A stretch of DNA of 64,000 nt from Strigamia acuminata (Eukaryota; Arthropoda; Chilopoda; Geophilomorpha; Linotaeniidae), in the NCBI GenBank assembly GCA_949358305.1, contig OX442324.1, positions 2,982,001-3,046,000 of the forward strand, read 5' to 3'. How positions within the stretch are numbered: position 1 is the stretch's first letter; each line of letters starts with the position of its first letter. Shown piece after piece: positions 11,551 to 24,097 of this stretch. The position numbers and the translations under genes are program-made. The notes beneath the pieces are model-generated. The model was not told the origin of the DNA. It ran no database searches and worked only from the letters and a program-made list of their open reading frames with translations.

Positions 11551-14152
11551 TACTGTCTTACAACTACAGTAAAATAATTACAAATCGACAAGTTCCATTG
11601 CTGAAAATATGAAACCATTTATTTTGATCCAAATTAAGGTCTTACTGTTCATGGATTTTCCATTTGAGTTGAAATCCAAGCTGCTTACATGTCTCTATGG
11701 GGCCCTGCTACCCAGCATAGGTCTCGAAGAAAGAATCAAACCGGTGTTTTTAGACTATAAAGCTGTTTGATTATCAATTTCTAGAATTTTAAATACAGGG
11801 GTTAGCTTGCTTCCTTACTACACAAACAACACCCAAGATACACACACTCGTTTACTTTAGAATTACTCAATCCATGCAGTAACATTCTTAATTCCTTACA
11901 CATGAATGGTGGAGTTCACACAGTCAATAAACTGGTGACAATATCAAAAGCAGATAAAAATTCCATTTTGGCAAAATGCAACAAAGATGTATTGATTAAG
12001 TTACAGTTATGTGCAGAAAACCCTTAGAAACAACATAAAACACTCCCTTATTTAATAATAAATGCAACAACAATGCCATCAAATTCCCCAAACACTATAA
12101 ACCATCTGGCAATATTGATCTTTTCCATATTGTTTTCCAACTATTCTTTCCAAATAGGCCTAATTCTCACTTTATTATCCCTTTCTATGTCATAAAAACC
12201 ATCTTTCCCACTTTTTTCCTCTGAAACTCACTCCAGAAACTGCAATGTGAAGTCAAGTCAACAATTTCCTCCACAATATAAAAATGTTTCAACCATGTCA
12301 ATGACCCAGAAAAAAAAAACACTTCAGAATATCAATAGATGGAAAAATTCCTTCAAATACCATCAAATCAGCAGTCAGCACTATTTCCATCAAATTAAAT
12401 AGAAAATACGAGTTCAAAAAAAATTTTATCACACAAAAATCTAAAAAAAAAATAAAAAAAAAAAATAAAAAAAAAAATCCTCAGTGCTGATCATATCAAC
12501 ACCATTCTATTTTATTTCTTCCAAAAAAAGTCAGTTTCTACTTTACATTAATGAAGTCGTTTACTGCATATGCTCTCTAGTATTGATTTCAGATATCTGT
12601 ATTCCGATCGCATGTCTCACAATGGCTAAACAGTCGAATAAATCCGTCTAAGAAAAGACGAAAACGGGTCCAAATGTAAAGTTCAATATTCTAAAAAAAC
12701 CACAAAAACATAAAAGAAAATCCCAAACAAACCTTTCCTTTCCACACACCATTAAAACGCCACTTTCAATCAGTTATCCACATTTTATGTCAATTTTCGT
12801 GCGACTCTGTGTAAACTCACATCCAGCATGCGCAGAAACCCAATTTACGCACCAATGTGCACGCATCATTGGCAACTAACGGCCATCTTGATTACCCGTG
12901 TTTCTGGCCACCAGATGTCAAACCACCTTGTCCGCCATCTTTTTCATGCACAATCCACATCATTGTAGTTCAATTTTATCTTTTCTTTTCTAATTCCGTC
13001 GTTTATCTTTAAATGCTTTTGCCTGGAAATTACACTGTGCCTACTGGGACCCAGGATACAAGGATTGGAAATTACATGTTAAATTCCTCACAAAGCTCAC
13101 ATCGATGCTGCAATTGGCCGCAGAGGCGCATTGGGCACTCGCTTAGGGTCCCAGATTTCTAAAGGCCCAATTTCAGTTTATCCGATGACTAAAAATGCAA
13201 AAATAAAATAAAATAAAAATTATAATTTGGGACTAGTGCCCAGGGTCCCTACATATCACCATGTGCCACTGATTGGTCGAAGGGTGCTCATTGCATTGTG
13301 GGAACTCGATACTCTCAACTAAAACAAAAATGGCTGAACTTGGACCAAAAATATTCATCTTTAAGAAAAAAAAACGCCATTTTTCCACGTCTAGCTGTAA
13401 GTGGTAAAATACGTCCCTGTCAAAAAGTGACGTCATTGTTTTAAATTTTTTGTTTAAACGATGAATATCCGCTGATAATAGAGAAAATTCAATAGTCTAA
13501 CTCCCGCCTCGGACCCCGAGGAGCCTCTATTATTAAAATGAAGTTATCCTGGCATTGAAGACTTTAAACGAATAGTTATTTTCCATTTTATATTTCAAGC
13601 ACAGTGTAAAATGAGCCTCGCTTTCGAAATGCAATTTAAACCACCTAGATTCATCCTTTGTGGTGATCTCAAGTGTATATATATTTGTTGTCACCACTTT
13701 GAAATATTTATTATTTTCAATTACTCTGTTTTGGGGGTGAAAACTCCCCAGGCACACCTCACCCCAATTTGGCTGGGGTGAGTTGCAAATTAACCGTTTT
13801 GGTGCAATAATTCCTTTGTTGCACCAAAATGCACCCATTACGCATATCTGCTGCGCAGATCCGAAGTGTGCTGGGCTCAAATTTAGAGTTTTGGCACACT
13901 CTTGAATTCACCTACAACGAAACAACACACTTTGTCACTGCCCTGCCACTGCAAGTATTGACCGTGTTAGCGTTTAGAGGATTTGGGACATTCCCTGCTA
14001 TCTTTGCTAACTTGTAAGTTTGCAAATCCAGCGCTTTCGGGTGTATCAGCCACAGTTGATAGTTGATTTCCACTGTTATTCAGTAATCTCTGCTAACGAA
14101 CAGTGCTCTCACTTGGCACAGCCATCGAGGACCACCATCAGCATCTCCGGAG

Positions 14153-14730
14153 TAGGCTTGTGTGGTAATGTTTTTGCACGAGTGCAGTACGGTATTCACC
14201 AAATATTGCATTGAATGCGGTATACCGCAATGAATGCAGTATACCGCAATACCGTAAATACCGCATCAATACCGTAAATACCGCATCAATACCACAATAC
14301 CGTAAATACCGCATCAATACCGCAATACCGTAAATACCGCATCAATACTGCAATACTGCAATACCGCATCAATACTGCAAATACCGCATCAATACTGCAA
14401 TACTGCAATACCGCAAATGGAACACAATGATGAAAATCAAAGTTGAAATGGAACAAAACGATAAAAATCAAAGTTGAAACTGAAGAAAACAATAAAAATC
14501 AAACTTACAATTGACCAAAACTATAAAAACCAACACATTTGTGATGACTGATGATGCAATGTTGATGTGATATTCGGTATTGGTGCGATATTTGATATTG
14601 GTTGATATTCAGTATTGCGATATTGATGCGGTATTTGTAGTATACCGTTTTGCAGTATTTTGATGGATACCGCGGTATTACGTCGTAAAAAATACCGCTG
14701 TACGGTATACCGCTACCGCACACAAGGCTG
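14153..14730. mobile_element. hAT-type element filled with TACCGCAATA repeats
   Basis: The ends are TAGGCTTGTGTG-like and CCGCACACAAGGCTG. The flanks are CTCCGGAG (14145-14152) and CTCCGGAA (14731-14738), an 8-bp target duplication with one change. The left half (14218-14415) is a dense array of 10-12-bp ATACCGCAATACCGTAA variants. The right part has related GGTATACCG motifs. It has no transposase. Confidence 0.8.
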
Positions 14731-15401
14731 CTCCGGAATAAGCCATGGAGTGAGTTTTTGGAGGGAAACAACGTTCCCGCCATTTTCGCGTACAACAACC
14801 GTTGTACGCATTTCATCATTCATTTCTTTGTTCAATTTCCATTATCGTATTTAGCCTACTTTATTGTTTTAATTCTCTTTGTATTTATTCCGAATAAATT
14901 ATTAGTGATATTTTATTATACTTACCTCGTATTTATTTTATCCCTAGACATTTTATTTCAGAGACCAAATCTGCTTACAGCATCTCAACAGAGAACTAAC
15001 CCAGATCACTGCACGAATCCTGCAGTAATAATCCAAATTTAAACAAAAAAAAATTAAATTTAAAAAAAAAATTAATCAATTATTTTTTTTAAAATTTTCA
15101 GCGCCAAATTCAAAAATCCAAAAATAACGCAACAGTTGAACCCTCCGAAAACAAACCAAACTAACATTGATTTTTCCCCTCCCCATCTCGATATTCCATG
15201 TGCGACGCGCGCATTCATTCATTCATTCATTCATCCACCGCTATGAATTTCACCCAAATTGCATTCACATTATCAAACACCAAATTCAGTGTTTGACCCC
15301 CAAAGCCCCCTCCATTTAATGGAGCACATACGACCTTTGACCTCTGCGAAGCGGACAAACCCCTAAAGTGTAGCATGAAAAGGATTCGTTGCTAGGATAC
15401 G

Positions 15402-15415
15402 GTTTCCATGACAAC
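15402..15415 (+). promoter_or_regulatory. X-box-like palindrome upstream of the GPCR
   Basis: GTTTCCATGACAAC fits the RFX X-box pattern (two half sites with a two-base spacer). It lies about 420 bp before the receptor ATG, next to an imperfect second motif GTTGCTAGGATAC. X-boxes drive many ciliary genes in animals. Function here is inferred only. Confidence 0.3.
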
Positions 15416-15831
15416 GCAGCCTCCTTTCGGGATCGGCAAATGTGTTCAGCTGTGCTCGGCACAAGGCAAAGGAGTGGCAAGATCGCCGCAGCTCGGGCTA
15501 TGACTGGATACTCGCGAGTAGCGGCTACTCGTGAAATGTGGACCCGGTTACTGCGTCCAGTTTAGCGTCCCTGCTTTGCAAACAGGCTCAAACCGCCCTT
15601 CCATGTCCTTCTCGCTCTTTTCTTTTTCTTTTCTTTATTCCAGAAGGAATTTGCAGTTTATTCAGTTTCTTTAGTTTTTTTGTTTTATTTTATTTTATTT
15701 GATTTATTTATTTCATTCGTTCGCGTATTTGTTTATTTTCATTGATTTGATTTGGTTTGGTTTGATTTGATTCTATTTGGTTTGTTTTTATATAAAAGAA
15801 AAATAAGGAAAAGGAATTTTTTTTTTTAAAA

Positions 15832-18800
15832 ATGAGATTCGGAATTACTCCTAACGTTACTTCGCCAACGACCTCGCCGCAGCCATTCGCTTGTCACCCG
15901 GGAGGACAAACTGAAGCCATCGTTCTCTTCACATTGGCAATTTTAGGCATGGCAGCTAATTTGCTCATTATGACGTTAATTTTGACCAAGAAAGCACTTA
16001 GACGGTAAGATTATGGATTCAGTCATGAATTTATATTATTTTATTTTATTTTTAATTTTTTCTTTTAATTTTTTTTTTTTAAATTTTTTTCATTTTCGTT
16101 TTGTTATTTTATCTTTTTTTGCCGATGTAATTTATGTATTGAATTGAAATATTTGAGTTTTCTTTCTTTTTTTAACTTAAAAGTTTGGTTTATTGGATTG
16201 TGTGGAATTCATATAAATTCAAAGGGTCATGTGATTAAATTTTTTTTTTTTATAAAAAGAAAAAAAAATTTTTTTTGTTGGTTTTCTTATTGTTTAAATA
16301 GATTAAATCATTTATAAAAAATTTTTTTCTTAAAAAAAAAACGTACGCTTAATTTTTTTTCTTCTTTTTTTTACAAAACCTCAATCTAAAAAAAGAAGAA
16401 AAATCAATTTACAAATTTACAAATATGCAAAAATAGGTTTAAGAAAATCCACTCAATCAAAAGCAAACCAGAACATTGTTTACGTTTTTCTCCTTTCCTG
16501 AATATTTCATTCGACAACATGGATGCCATTTTCACCCATTTCCCCCCTCCCCAAACTGCAAACAAGCTTTATTAATTGATCACCTTTTCACTAAACAAAC
16601 TGTTTGATTTCCCTACATGAATCCCCAACTTAAATCAATAAACCAATGAGAAAATCAATATGCACTTCCATCAGCTTAACAAACCCAAAAATAAATTACT
16701 CAAATCTGAACGCAAACAAAAATAAAAACAAAAATTAATCACCCAAAATAAACAAAGCCATTTTCTGCCACCAGGGAAAAAACAACATGGCATCCTAACC
16801 TAACCTAACCCAACCCTGGTATCTCTACATCAAATTCAAACACTAAATTCCATTTTTTGCACACAAACACACAAAAGTCTAAATTTTTTATTACATTTTG
16901 GAAAGCAATAGATTGTTAAACCATATGGGATTACAAATGTGGCCATAGACCCTTTGATATCTATCAATAGACACTTCTTCCATGAATAAAATTAAAATAT
17001 CTAATCAAGATTTAATCGTGTCTTTTCACTTAATCTACAAAGAAAAAAAGCCCAAGCTATTCAATTTTAAAAGCTTCCTATTCCCCACTTCCATTCATAC
17101 ATGCCTGTATTACAGCAAATTAAATCATAATGGGAAAAAATTGCATTAAAGGTAAGTTGAAACTTGGAGCGTGCCAACATATTGGTTTCATACTAAATGG
17201 ATAATTAATGGCTGATCATTACTCAAACAACAAAAAAGACCAATTTGTGGTTTTTTTCAGTTGTTGTTGTTTGTTGATTTTTTTCTATTTATTTTTATTT
17301 CTCCGAAATAAAAATACATAAAAATGTTGTTATCTTCCAGCAGACAAAAATAAAAATTTGCTTCTCAAAACACAAGAAAAAAGGCAGCCGCTTTAATCTG
17401 CTCTTGCAGTGCGCATGCGCACAAATTTTAAACAACACAACATGCTTCACTGTAGCCGAATTCGAAAAATTGCAGTTATACAAACATGTTTTGCTGTTTA
17501 AACGCCACGACTGTGAAAGCAGACTAAATCATCATCCGCCATTTTCTAACTTTGATCGAGTCAGTGTTGCGATCCGGGAATTTATCTGAATAAATACTTA
17601 CCTATTATCCAGATAACTCGCAAATGAGATGCAGTTTATAGGCCTTATACTCGGCTGCCTGTAAAATGTGTCTAGGGGTATTTTTAACTTTGATCGAGTC
17701 AACTGCTGTTTAGTCGAAATGACTTTTTGAATGCTTTCTTTCGTCTTCGGGCAAACCATTCATTTAAACCGGTTTAAATCACACAAACCAGTCTAAACGC
17801 ACCAATTTTATCAGCAAATTTGAATATTTTCCATTTAGACGACCTTCAAACAACCCCACAGTCTAAAAACGTGCATTTAGACTGCTTTAAAGAAGATCCA
17901 CACAAATCTATCCCAAATAAAAACCCAAACTGCATACCACAACATCCATTTTCCCACCCAGCCAGTTAATTTCACAGCCACCTTTAAGCCCCAAACGCAT
18001 ATTTACACACGATTAAAACCTTAATTTCAACACAAAAATTACCCATTTCTTTTGTCATATTCTAATTAATTCCAAAAAATAAAAAAAAAATAAAAATAAA
18101 ATTTTTTTAAAAAAAAAAACTGAATATAAATTCGTCCTAAATATCCGAAATACATTAAACGAGACCCATAAAAAGCAAAAAGGGTGCGCAAAAGCCATCA
18201 AAGTAGTATTCAATTCCATTCGCAACGATAAATTTGTCAAGCGTAAAAAGAGGAAAAAAGAAGAGAAAGAAGAAAGGAAAAGCTTGACTGATTCGTTTCG
18301 ACAAACATGCCACATTTAAATAAAAATGGCTTCCATTCAAACAACGCAGAGCACAGTTCCAGCGCACAAACAAACGCAACCTGTTAATTAAACTTGTCGC
18401 CGTCTCCCAGGAGATGACGTTCGACGACCCATTGGTCTCGTTCCCGAATGTGTGCGTGTCCCCGAGCGACCCACGATTCAATTTATCTTCATTATCCCAT
18501 CAATCTTTGCTGCTGGAGACGCCAAACTTGTCCATCCCTGACCAGCCGCGCACTGCGTTTACATGCCCGAAGAATTTTCTCAATTTCAACGGCGTTTTTC
18601 CATTATTTTACCCGGCGCGCGTGCACTTGTCTCGGCGCACGAAACATTCCTCTTGCAAGTCGTGCGTATGTGCAATTTTCACGCTGATCGCATATTTCGG
18701 GTCTCGAAGATTGTGCGTAACTTCGGAGTTGAAATATGCGGCCTGAAATGTGCACGATTAACACCACGAATGGCAGACAAAAGAATTATTGATAATTTTT

Positions 18801-21800
18801 TTTTAGCACGAGGGATATTTCGTGTGGGGGTGAATTATGGGTAAACAAAGCCGTTGCAGGCTCTGAAACTGTTGCATGTTTTCCGGAACACTTCGCTGTC
18901 ATGAAAGCCGCGACATAAAATGTCAATAACTTGATGGTATGAAGTACTAAAGTTGATGCAGCAGTATAGATAAAGTGTTAATTACTGTAATTAGTAGTTA
19001 TGTGTAAGTGCAATGCTTGTTTTCCTGTCTTTTGTGTTTCTATCGCTTTAAACTGCAATGAATTAGTCACGACCGGAAGTCACTTGATTTACATTGGATG
19101 ATAGAAGTGAGACAAAAAATCCGTAAATCCATAAATTCATTTACACTTGTTGAGATGCAAGATTTTACATTTAGACTGGTTTAAAATGTATAAACAAGTT
19201 TAAATTGTACAAAATTGTACAAAATTGTACAAAATTGTACAAAATTGTACAAAATTGTACAAAGTTGTACAAAATTGTACAAAATTGTACAAAATTGTAC
19301 AAAATTGTACAAAATTGTACAAAATTGTACAAAATTGTACAAAATTGTACAAAATTGTACAAAATTTTATAAAACTTCGTAAAATTTTATAAAACTTTGT
19401 AAAATTGTACAAAATTGTACAAAATTGTACAAAATTGTACAAAATTTCACAAAATTTCACAAAATTTCACAAAATTTCACAAAATTTCACAAAATTTTAC
19501 AAAATTTTACAAAATTTTACAAAATTTTACAAAATTTCACAAAATTTTACAAAATTTAACAAAATTTTACAAAATTGTACAAAATTGTACAAAATTGTAC
19601 AAAATTGTACAAAATTTTACTAAATTTTGCATACCATCAGCATTCAAAAATGTATTACAAAATGCATTCTTGCAAAACCCAATGCATTTCAAAATACATT
19701 GCAATATAACTTCAATGTAATTTTGAATACATGTGTAGAGTGCAATTCCCTATTATTATTTCCAAAAATTATGTATTTGTTACTTTTGTGTGCGCGCTGA
19801 CAGGGATTTTTCAGTTGGGTTCGTCCTTTTTGGATATTGGCGTTCCGGTTGTTAAAACTGAAACTCCTTCCAGAAATCTCAGCCCAAGTGCCAGCCACCT
19901 GAACCCCATGAATGCATTCTCAACACTAAAATCCGTCCACCGGGTACTTTATCGTGGTTCCAAGAACACGATTACATTCTCTGGAATCCAGGCAGAAAAC
20001 CAACATTAAAATGTTTGGCTACCACTAAAAATCATTTATTATTTACAGCTTTATTTTTTTCTACACAAATTCATTGATTTGTGCTAAAAACTTCACCAAT
20101 TATTAACAAGGACATCCTACTTCACATTTTCAATTATTTGCTATACTTAATTCAGTAACCATTCCCTCCAGAGGGAGCTGCTTCCACTTTTTTCTGGTCA
20201 CGCACAGATTATTTTTTTTTAAACCGGTCAATATTCGATCGTGGAATTACTTACTATGCCACTCCTAACACAAATGCATTTTTCAATTGCATTATTTAAC
20301 ATACAAATAATATACGGTATTTAATTCTGCAAAATGCTGTATATGTTTATGCACCGCGTGCGATTTTTAGAGTGACGCGATAGAAAAAAAATGCACATGA
20401 AAACACACCCTTAACGGATATAGTCATTTTAGCAACGCTCATTTTAGCGATTTTTACCAAAAAAGTCCCATTTTAGCAAACATGTCATTTTAGCGACACA
20501 AAAACCTAGGTTTTAGCGACAAGCCGACTCAAAAAAGTGGTTTTCATCAAAAAACCAGTAAGGTTAAATTCGCGGGGGGTCAAGGGGGGCGCAGCCCCCC
20601 CTTGTTAGCCCTTCTTGGGAATTAAACCTAGGTTTTTGTGTCGCTAAAATGACATGTTCGTTAAAATGGTGTGTCGCTAAAATAAAATCGCTAAAATGAA
20701 ATCGCTAAAATGATGTACATCCGAGCAAAACTGATGGTTTGCATTGAAAAAGTCGTGTTTCGTATTATGTATTTGTCTTTTTGCTTTGTGATGTTAATAA
20801 ACCTAAAAAAAGCACTTGAAACATGACTTGTTGAATGCAATGCAGCTCAATGAATTTTGTAACACATTTTTGAGTGCTATTTCGTAAGACATTTTTTTCG
20901 CATTTTTTCAATTGTATGAGTCATACAATTGAAAAAATGCATGGAATATATTTATATTCAATATAAAGCCAAAATCTGCTATTAATGCATATTTTCCAAA
21001 AATCGGAAATAAATGCATAAATTGCAGTTTTTATGATACAAAAATGATACGTATTGTCTATCCGTGATACGTTTTGTAAACGTATCGTATCAGTTAGGCC
21101 TTTTATGTGTATTTCATTTACAACAATGCCAAAAATTGTTAATTCAAGATCGACACGGGAACAATTGAACTTGCATGTTAATGAAATTGATAAAAGCACA
21201 TGGCGCTGATTTGCTATTGCAACAAATAATTTGACTGAAATAAATTATTTTATTTTGCATATTTTCATTTTTTTTTCGCATAAAATGAAATTTTTACTGC
21301 ATATTTTATGTGCTTAAACCGAATTTTATTTCACATATATATCCATATGCATTATTTAACGATTAGACACAAAATGACGTCATTTGAGAAAAAATAGAGA
21401 ATGGGAAAATATAGTTGTATTTGATTTGTTTAATTGCAGATGGTCACAAGGGCTGATTTTCCACCAAGGCCTAGTAGACTGCGCTCGAGCCGCAATCCTC
21501 GTACCATTAGGCGTGTCCGTTTTAAACTGCACTTCATTACACAAATGCTCCATCCTGGAAATGACCTTCGTCCTCCTCGTGACCGTGTCCACCATCAACA
21601 TGTTGACGTCGGTGCTGAACGACGCTCCCCTCATTCCGGACGAAGAAGAAAACCCTCTGCCGCTCCTAATGGACAGCCCTCGATGCATGCTCTTCGGCAT
21701 GGGAATGATTTGGTTCGCTGGTTTGACTATCAATTTAGGTCCAACGTTCTTAAGTGGCGCTTTAAGCAGTAACCAAGAAGCAGTGGACATGTGTCCTTTA

Positions 21801-22578
21801 GTCTATGGTCCAATGAGGCACCACATTATCAACATATTGTGGATCGTAATCAACCTCCTTTGCATTCTTCTCACGTGTTTCCATCTTCGCAAACTGTACA
21901 AAGATCTGAGCAGAGCGCCAATGGACGCCATCAGGGCAGCGAGTCTGGTCACCGCGATGGTCTCGATGCAGTGCGACGGAGGTGATCCCATGCTGGGTGC
22001 AGATACCCCGCACGTGCGAAGCTACGTGCACCGTTTCGAACGAGAGGGAATCGAGCGAGTCAAAATGTTCGTCATTACTACCGTGGCCTACGTGCTCTTC
22101 TGGACGCCGCTCTTCGTCGTCACCATCATCGACCCCGGAGCCAAACGATACACCTTGTCGTACGAAATCACGTTGCATGTGGCTTTCGTGCACGCCTTTG
22201 TCAACCCTACGCTGCTCCTCGTCTTCCACAAGGGATTAAGAAGAGCCGTAACTGACATTATCTGCTGTTATTGCGTCTGCGGCGGCGACGATACACCCAT
22301 TCCGCCCCCGCCACCGCCGCGTTTCCCCTCGTCTTCTTCGTCCGATGGAGATCTTTCCCCCAATGCCCCTTATCCTTGCACTATCAACCGTAGCTACATG
22401 TGAGTACGTATTCGTTCCTACCTAAACACCCTAAACACTCCAACTGAGCATGCGCAAATCACGCTCATTTAATTTAATGCACTTTAATCAATGCATTTCG
22501 CTTATCAGGAACGACACACTGAACAAACCAAATTTAGCTAATGTAACTTCTCCCAAAATCAACAAGTACCCGTATTAA
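15832..22578 (+). CDS. class A-like orphan G protein-coupled receptor
   Basis: Exons are 15832-16004, 21440-22399 and 22509-22578 (phases 2 and 2), giving about 400 aa. Seven hydrophobic segments are visible. TM1 (LAILGMAANLLIM) is on exon 1. TM2 has a conserved Asp in HQGLVDCAR. TM3 ends in LNDA where DRY is usual. TM4 has its Trp (MIWFAG). A long TM5 follows, then TM6 with FWTPLF and TM7 with FVNPTLLLVF. Cys residues before TM3 and in the second extracellular loop could form the usual disulphide. The N-tail has NVT, and the C-tail has a CC cluster and a Pro/Ser run. The start ATG is in the first frame-consistent exon. If the last donor is not used, translation stops at 22401-22403 instead. 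It resembles invertebrate orphan receptors; ligand unknown. Further 5' non-coding exons are possible. Confidence 0.85.
19201..19624. repeat. 10-bp A-tract satellite (AAAATTGTAC and variants)
   Basis: More than 40 head-to-tail 10-bp units each start AAAATT. They occur in blocks: AAAATTGTAC first, then a short irregular insert, then AAAATTTCAC, AAAATTTTAC, and AAAATTGTAC again. The exact 10-bp phase keeps several frames open on both strands, so the translated frames are artefacts. Phased A-tracts at the helical repeat are a known cause of intrinsic DNA bending. Confidence 0.95.
20415..20723. mobile_element. non-autonomous TIR element rich in CATTTTAGCG, copy 2
   Basis: This is an inverted copy of the element at 2454-2872. 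Its ends are CGGATATAGTCATTTTAGC and GCTAAAATGATGTACATCCG. The centre has a strong G-run and C-run hairpin (GGGGGGCGCAGCCCCCCC at about 20585). It is shorter than copy 1 and has no clear target duplication. Confidence 0.65.
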
Positions 22579-22869
22579 AATTTGTTAGGAAACCCGGGAT
22601 TGCATCTCTTTCATTTTTACTTGCTGCCATATGTCGAGGTAAGTACTTGTACAGCGCTTTTACGCAATGCACGGCTCTTTACACATGCACAAAACATATG
22701 CCTCAAATAGTATGTACCCTAACTCTACAAATTTCCAAATTAGCACGTCTTTTGCAGAAAACTGCTTTGTTTCACGTGATTAATTTTGCAGAAAAACAAA
22801 AATATCAATTTTCACTTTTCTGGAAAACTGCGATCGTGTACACTTGCTACATTTTCAATTTTTGGACTA

Positions 22870-23115
22870 AAATGTCGATTTTTGGTCTGAAATTTCGATT
22901 TTTGGTCTAAAATGTCGATTTTTGGTCTAAAATGTCGATTTTTGGACTAAAATGTCGATTTTTGGTCTAAAATGTCGATTTTTGGTCTAAAATGTCGATT
23001 TTTGGTTTAAAATGTCGATTTTTGGTCTAAAATGTCGATTTTCGATCTAAAACGTCTATTTTCGATCTAAAACGTCTATTTTCGATCTAAAACGTCTATT
23101 TTCGATCGAAAATGT
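22870..23115. repeat. minisatellite, 20-bp unit
   Basis: About twelve copies of a 20-bp unit (AAAATGTCGATTTTTGGTCT and variants) stand head to tail. The last few change to a TCGATCTAAAACG form, so the array has two sequence domains. Confidence 0.95.
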
Positions 23116-24097
23116 CGGTTTTAACAGCTAAAAACGTTGACTTTTCGTAACGTTGCAATGACAAAATTGTGTTCCGGCAAGACACTTTTTTTCACCTTCA
23201 CCCCTGCCCTGCAAATATGGCGTAAAAAAACATCATATCCTGAAGTAAAAATGAAGTCATCAACTTAATACATTTAAGCGGGTTTATCTTAGCCCATCAT
23301 CCCAAATTTAGAGTGGTTTTCAAACTTGTACTCCTTTAAACTTTCAATCAGTCGCAAAAACTAAAGAAAAAAAGAAAGGAAAAAAAAAAAAAAAAAAAAA
23401 ACTGATGGATTTTAAGTTCTCGTCTTCGATCTGTTTGGACAGCATTTCCCGAAAAAGTACCCACCATTGTGCACGGAAGTTTGGCCGAGAGCCAAGCAAA
23501 GACCCAAGTTGACGTTTACTTAATTGACAAGGATATCGTTGACCGCCATCTTTTGTTGTTTTTAACTATTCGCAAGTCATCAACTTTTTTTTTCTCTTGT
23601 AGCAAACAACATACCTTAAAGCTTATCACTAATGACTGCAGAAAACCAAAGGCAAAGATCTTTGCCCTTTAATCAGCCATCACAGCGAGTTTCTCTAGTG
23701 AGTGGGCTAAAAAGGTTTTCAAGACAGTAATCACCTAAGAGAGCAAAAAAAAGGGGGGGAAAGGAAGAGAAAAAATGCTACTTTAGGAACAATCTATAGT
23801 TCAAGATGGCAGAGAAATAGGATAAAAGACATTGTCTCATAAAAATGTCAACAGCAATCATTAATTGCTAAAGATTTGTTTGTTTTTATCGGCAAATCGA
23901 TAGTCGGGCAATATTTGTGCACTTCGACAAATCAGGCGCACACAAAGAGTTCTCTTATAACATTTGGTGTGTAGTGTAACGCTACTAGAGAAATAGAAGT
24001 AAAAGATGATTGGTTCAATGTGTGCGTAAACGATTTCATTGGCTGATATAATGACGACATCGCTAAAATGTGACAAACTACGGGCGCTTCTGGAATA

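Larger units (their letters stand above)
11053..15401. other. intergenic region upstream of the GPCR
   Basis: There is no conserved coding sequence. It contains the palindromic element at 11393-11550, a second hAT-type element at 14153-14730, fragments around 13085-13250 that look like remains of GC-tipped hAT elements (GCCCAGGGTCCCT), and an ATTC tetranucleotide run at 15210-15235. A diverged copy of the 800-850 block, including CGGCCATCTTGATT, lies near 12890. Confidence 0.65.
16005..21439 (+). other. first intron of the GPCR gene, 5.4 kb
   Basis: The donor CG|GTAAGA and the acceptor TTAATTGCAG|A bound it. It contains poly-T/A runs, a CCTAA run at 16794-16813, an NRF1-like GTGCGCATGCGCAC near 17410, a CpG-richer patch at about 18410-18745, the 10-bp A-tract satellite and an inverted copy of the CATTTTAGCG element. 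No conserved exon was recognised within it. Confidence 0.7.

Noticed and set aside
16794-16813. Interstitial telomere made of CCTAA
   Set aside because: Only about four units, too short to mark a telomere or fusion. It is used only as weak support for an arthropod-like genome.
18414-18844. Overlapping open frames of 79-110 codons in the GPCR intron
   Set aside because: They overlap in three frames, have no recognisable domain and no good splice continuation to the receptor exons.
19171-19720. Several open frames on both strands over the 10-bp satellite, and the dense direct repeats as a possible CRISPR array
   Set aside because: The frames stay open only because the unit lacks stops. The copies are contiguous with no spacers, so it is neither a gene nor a CRISPR array.
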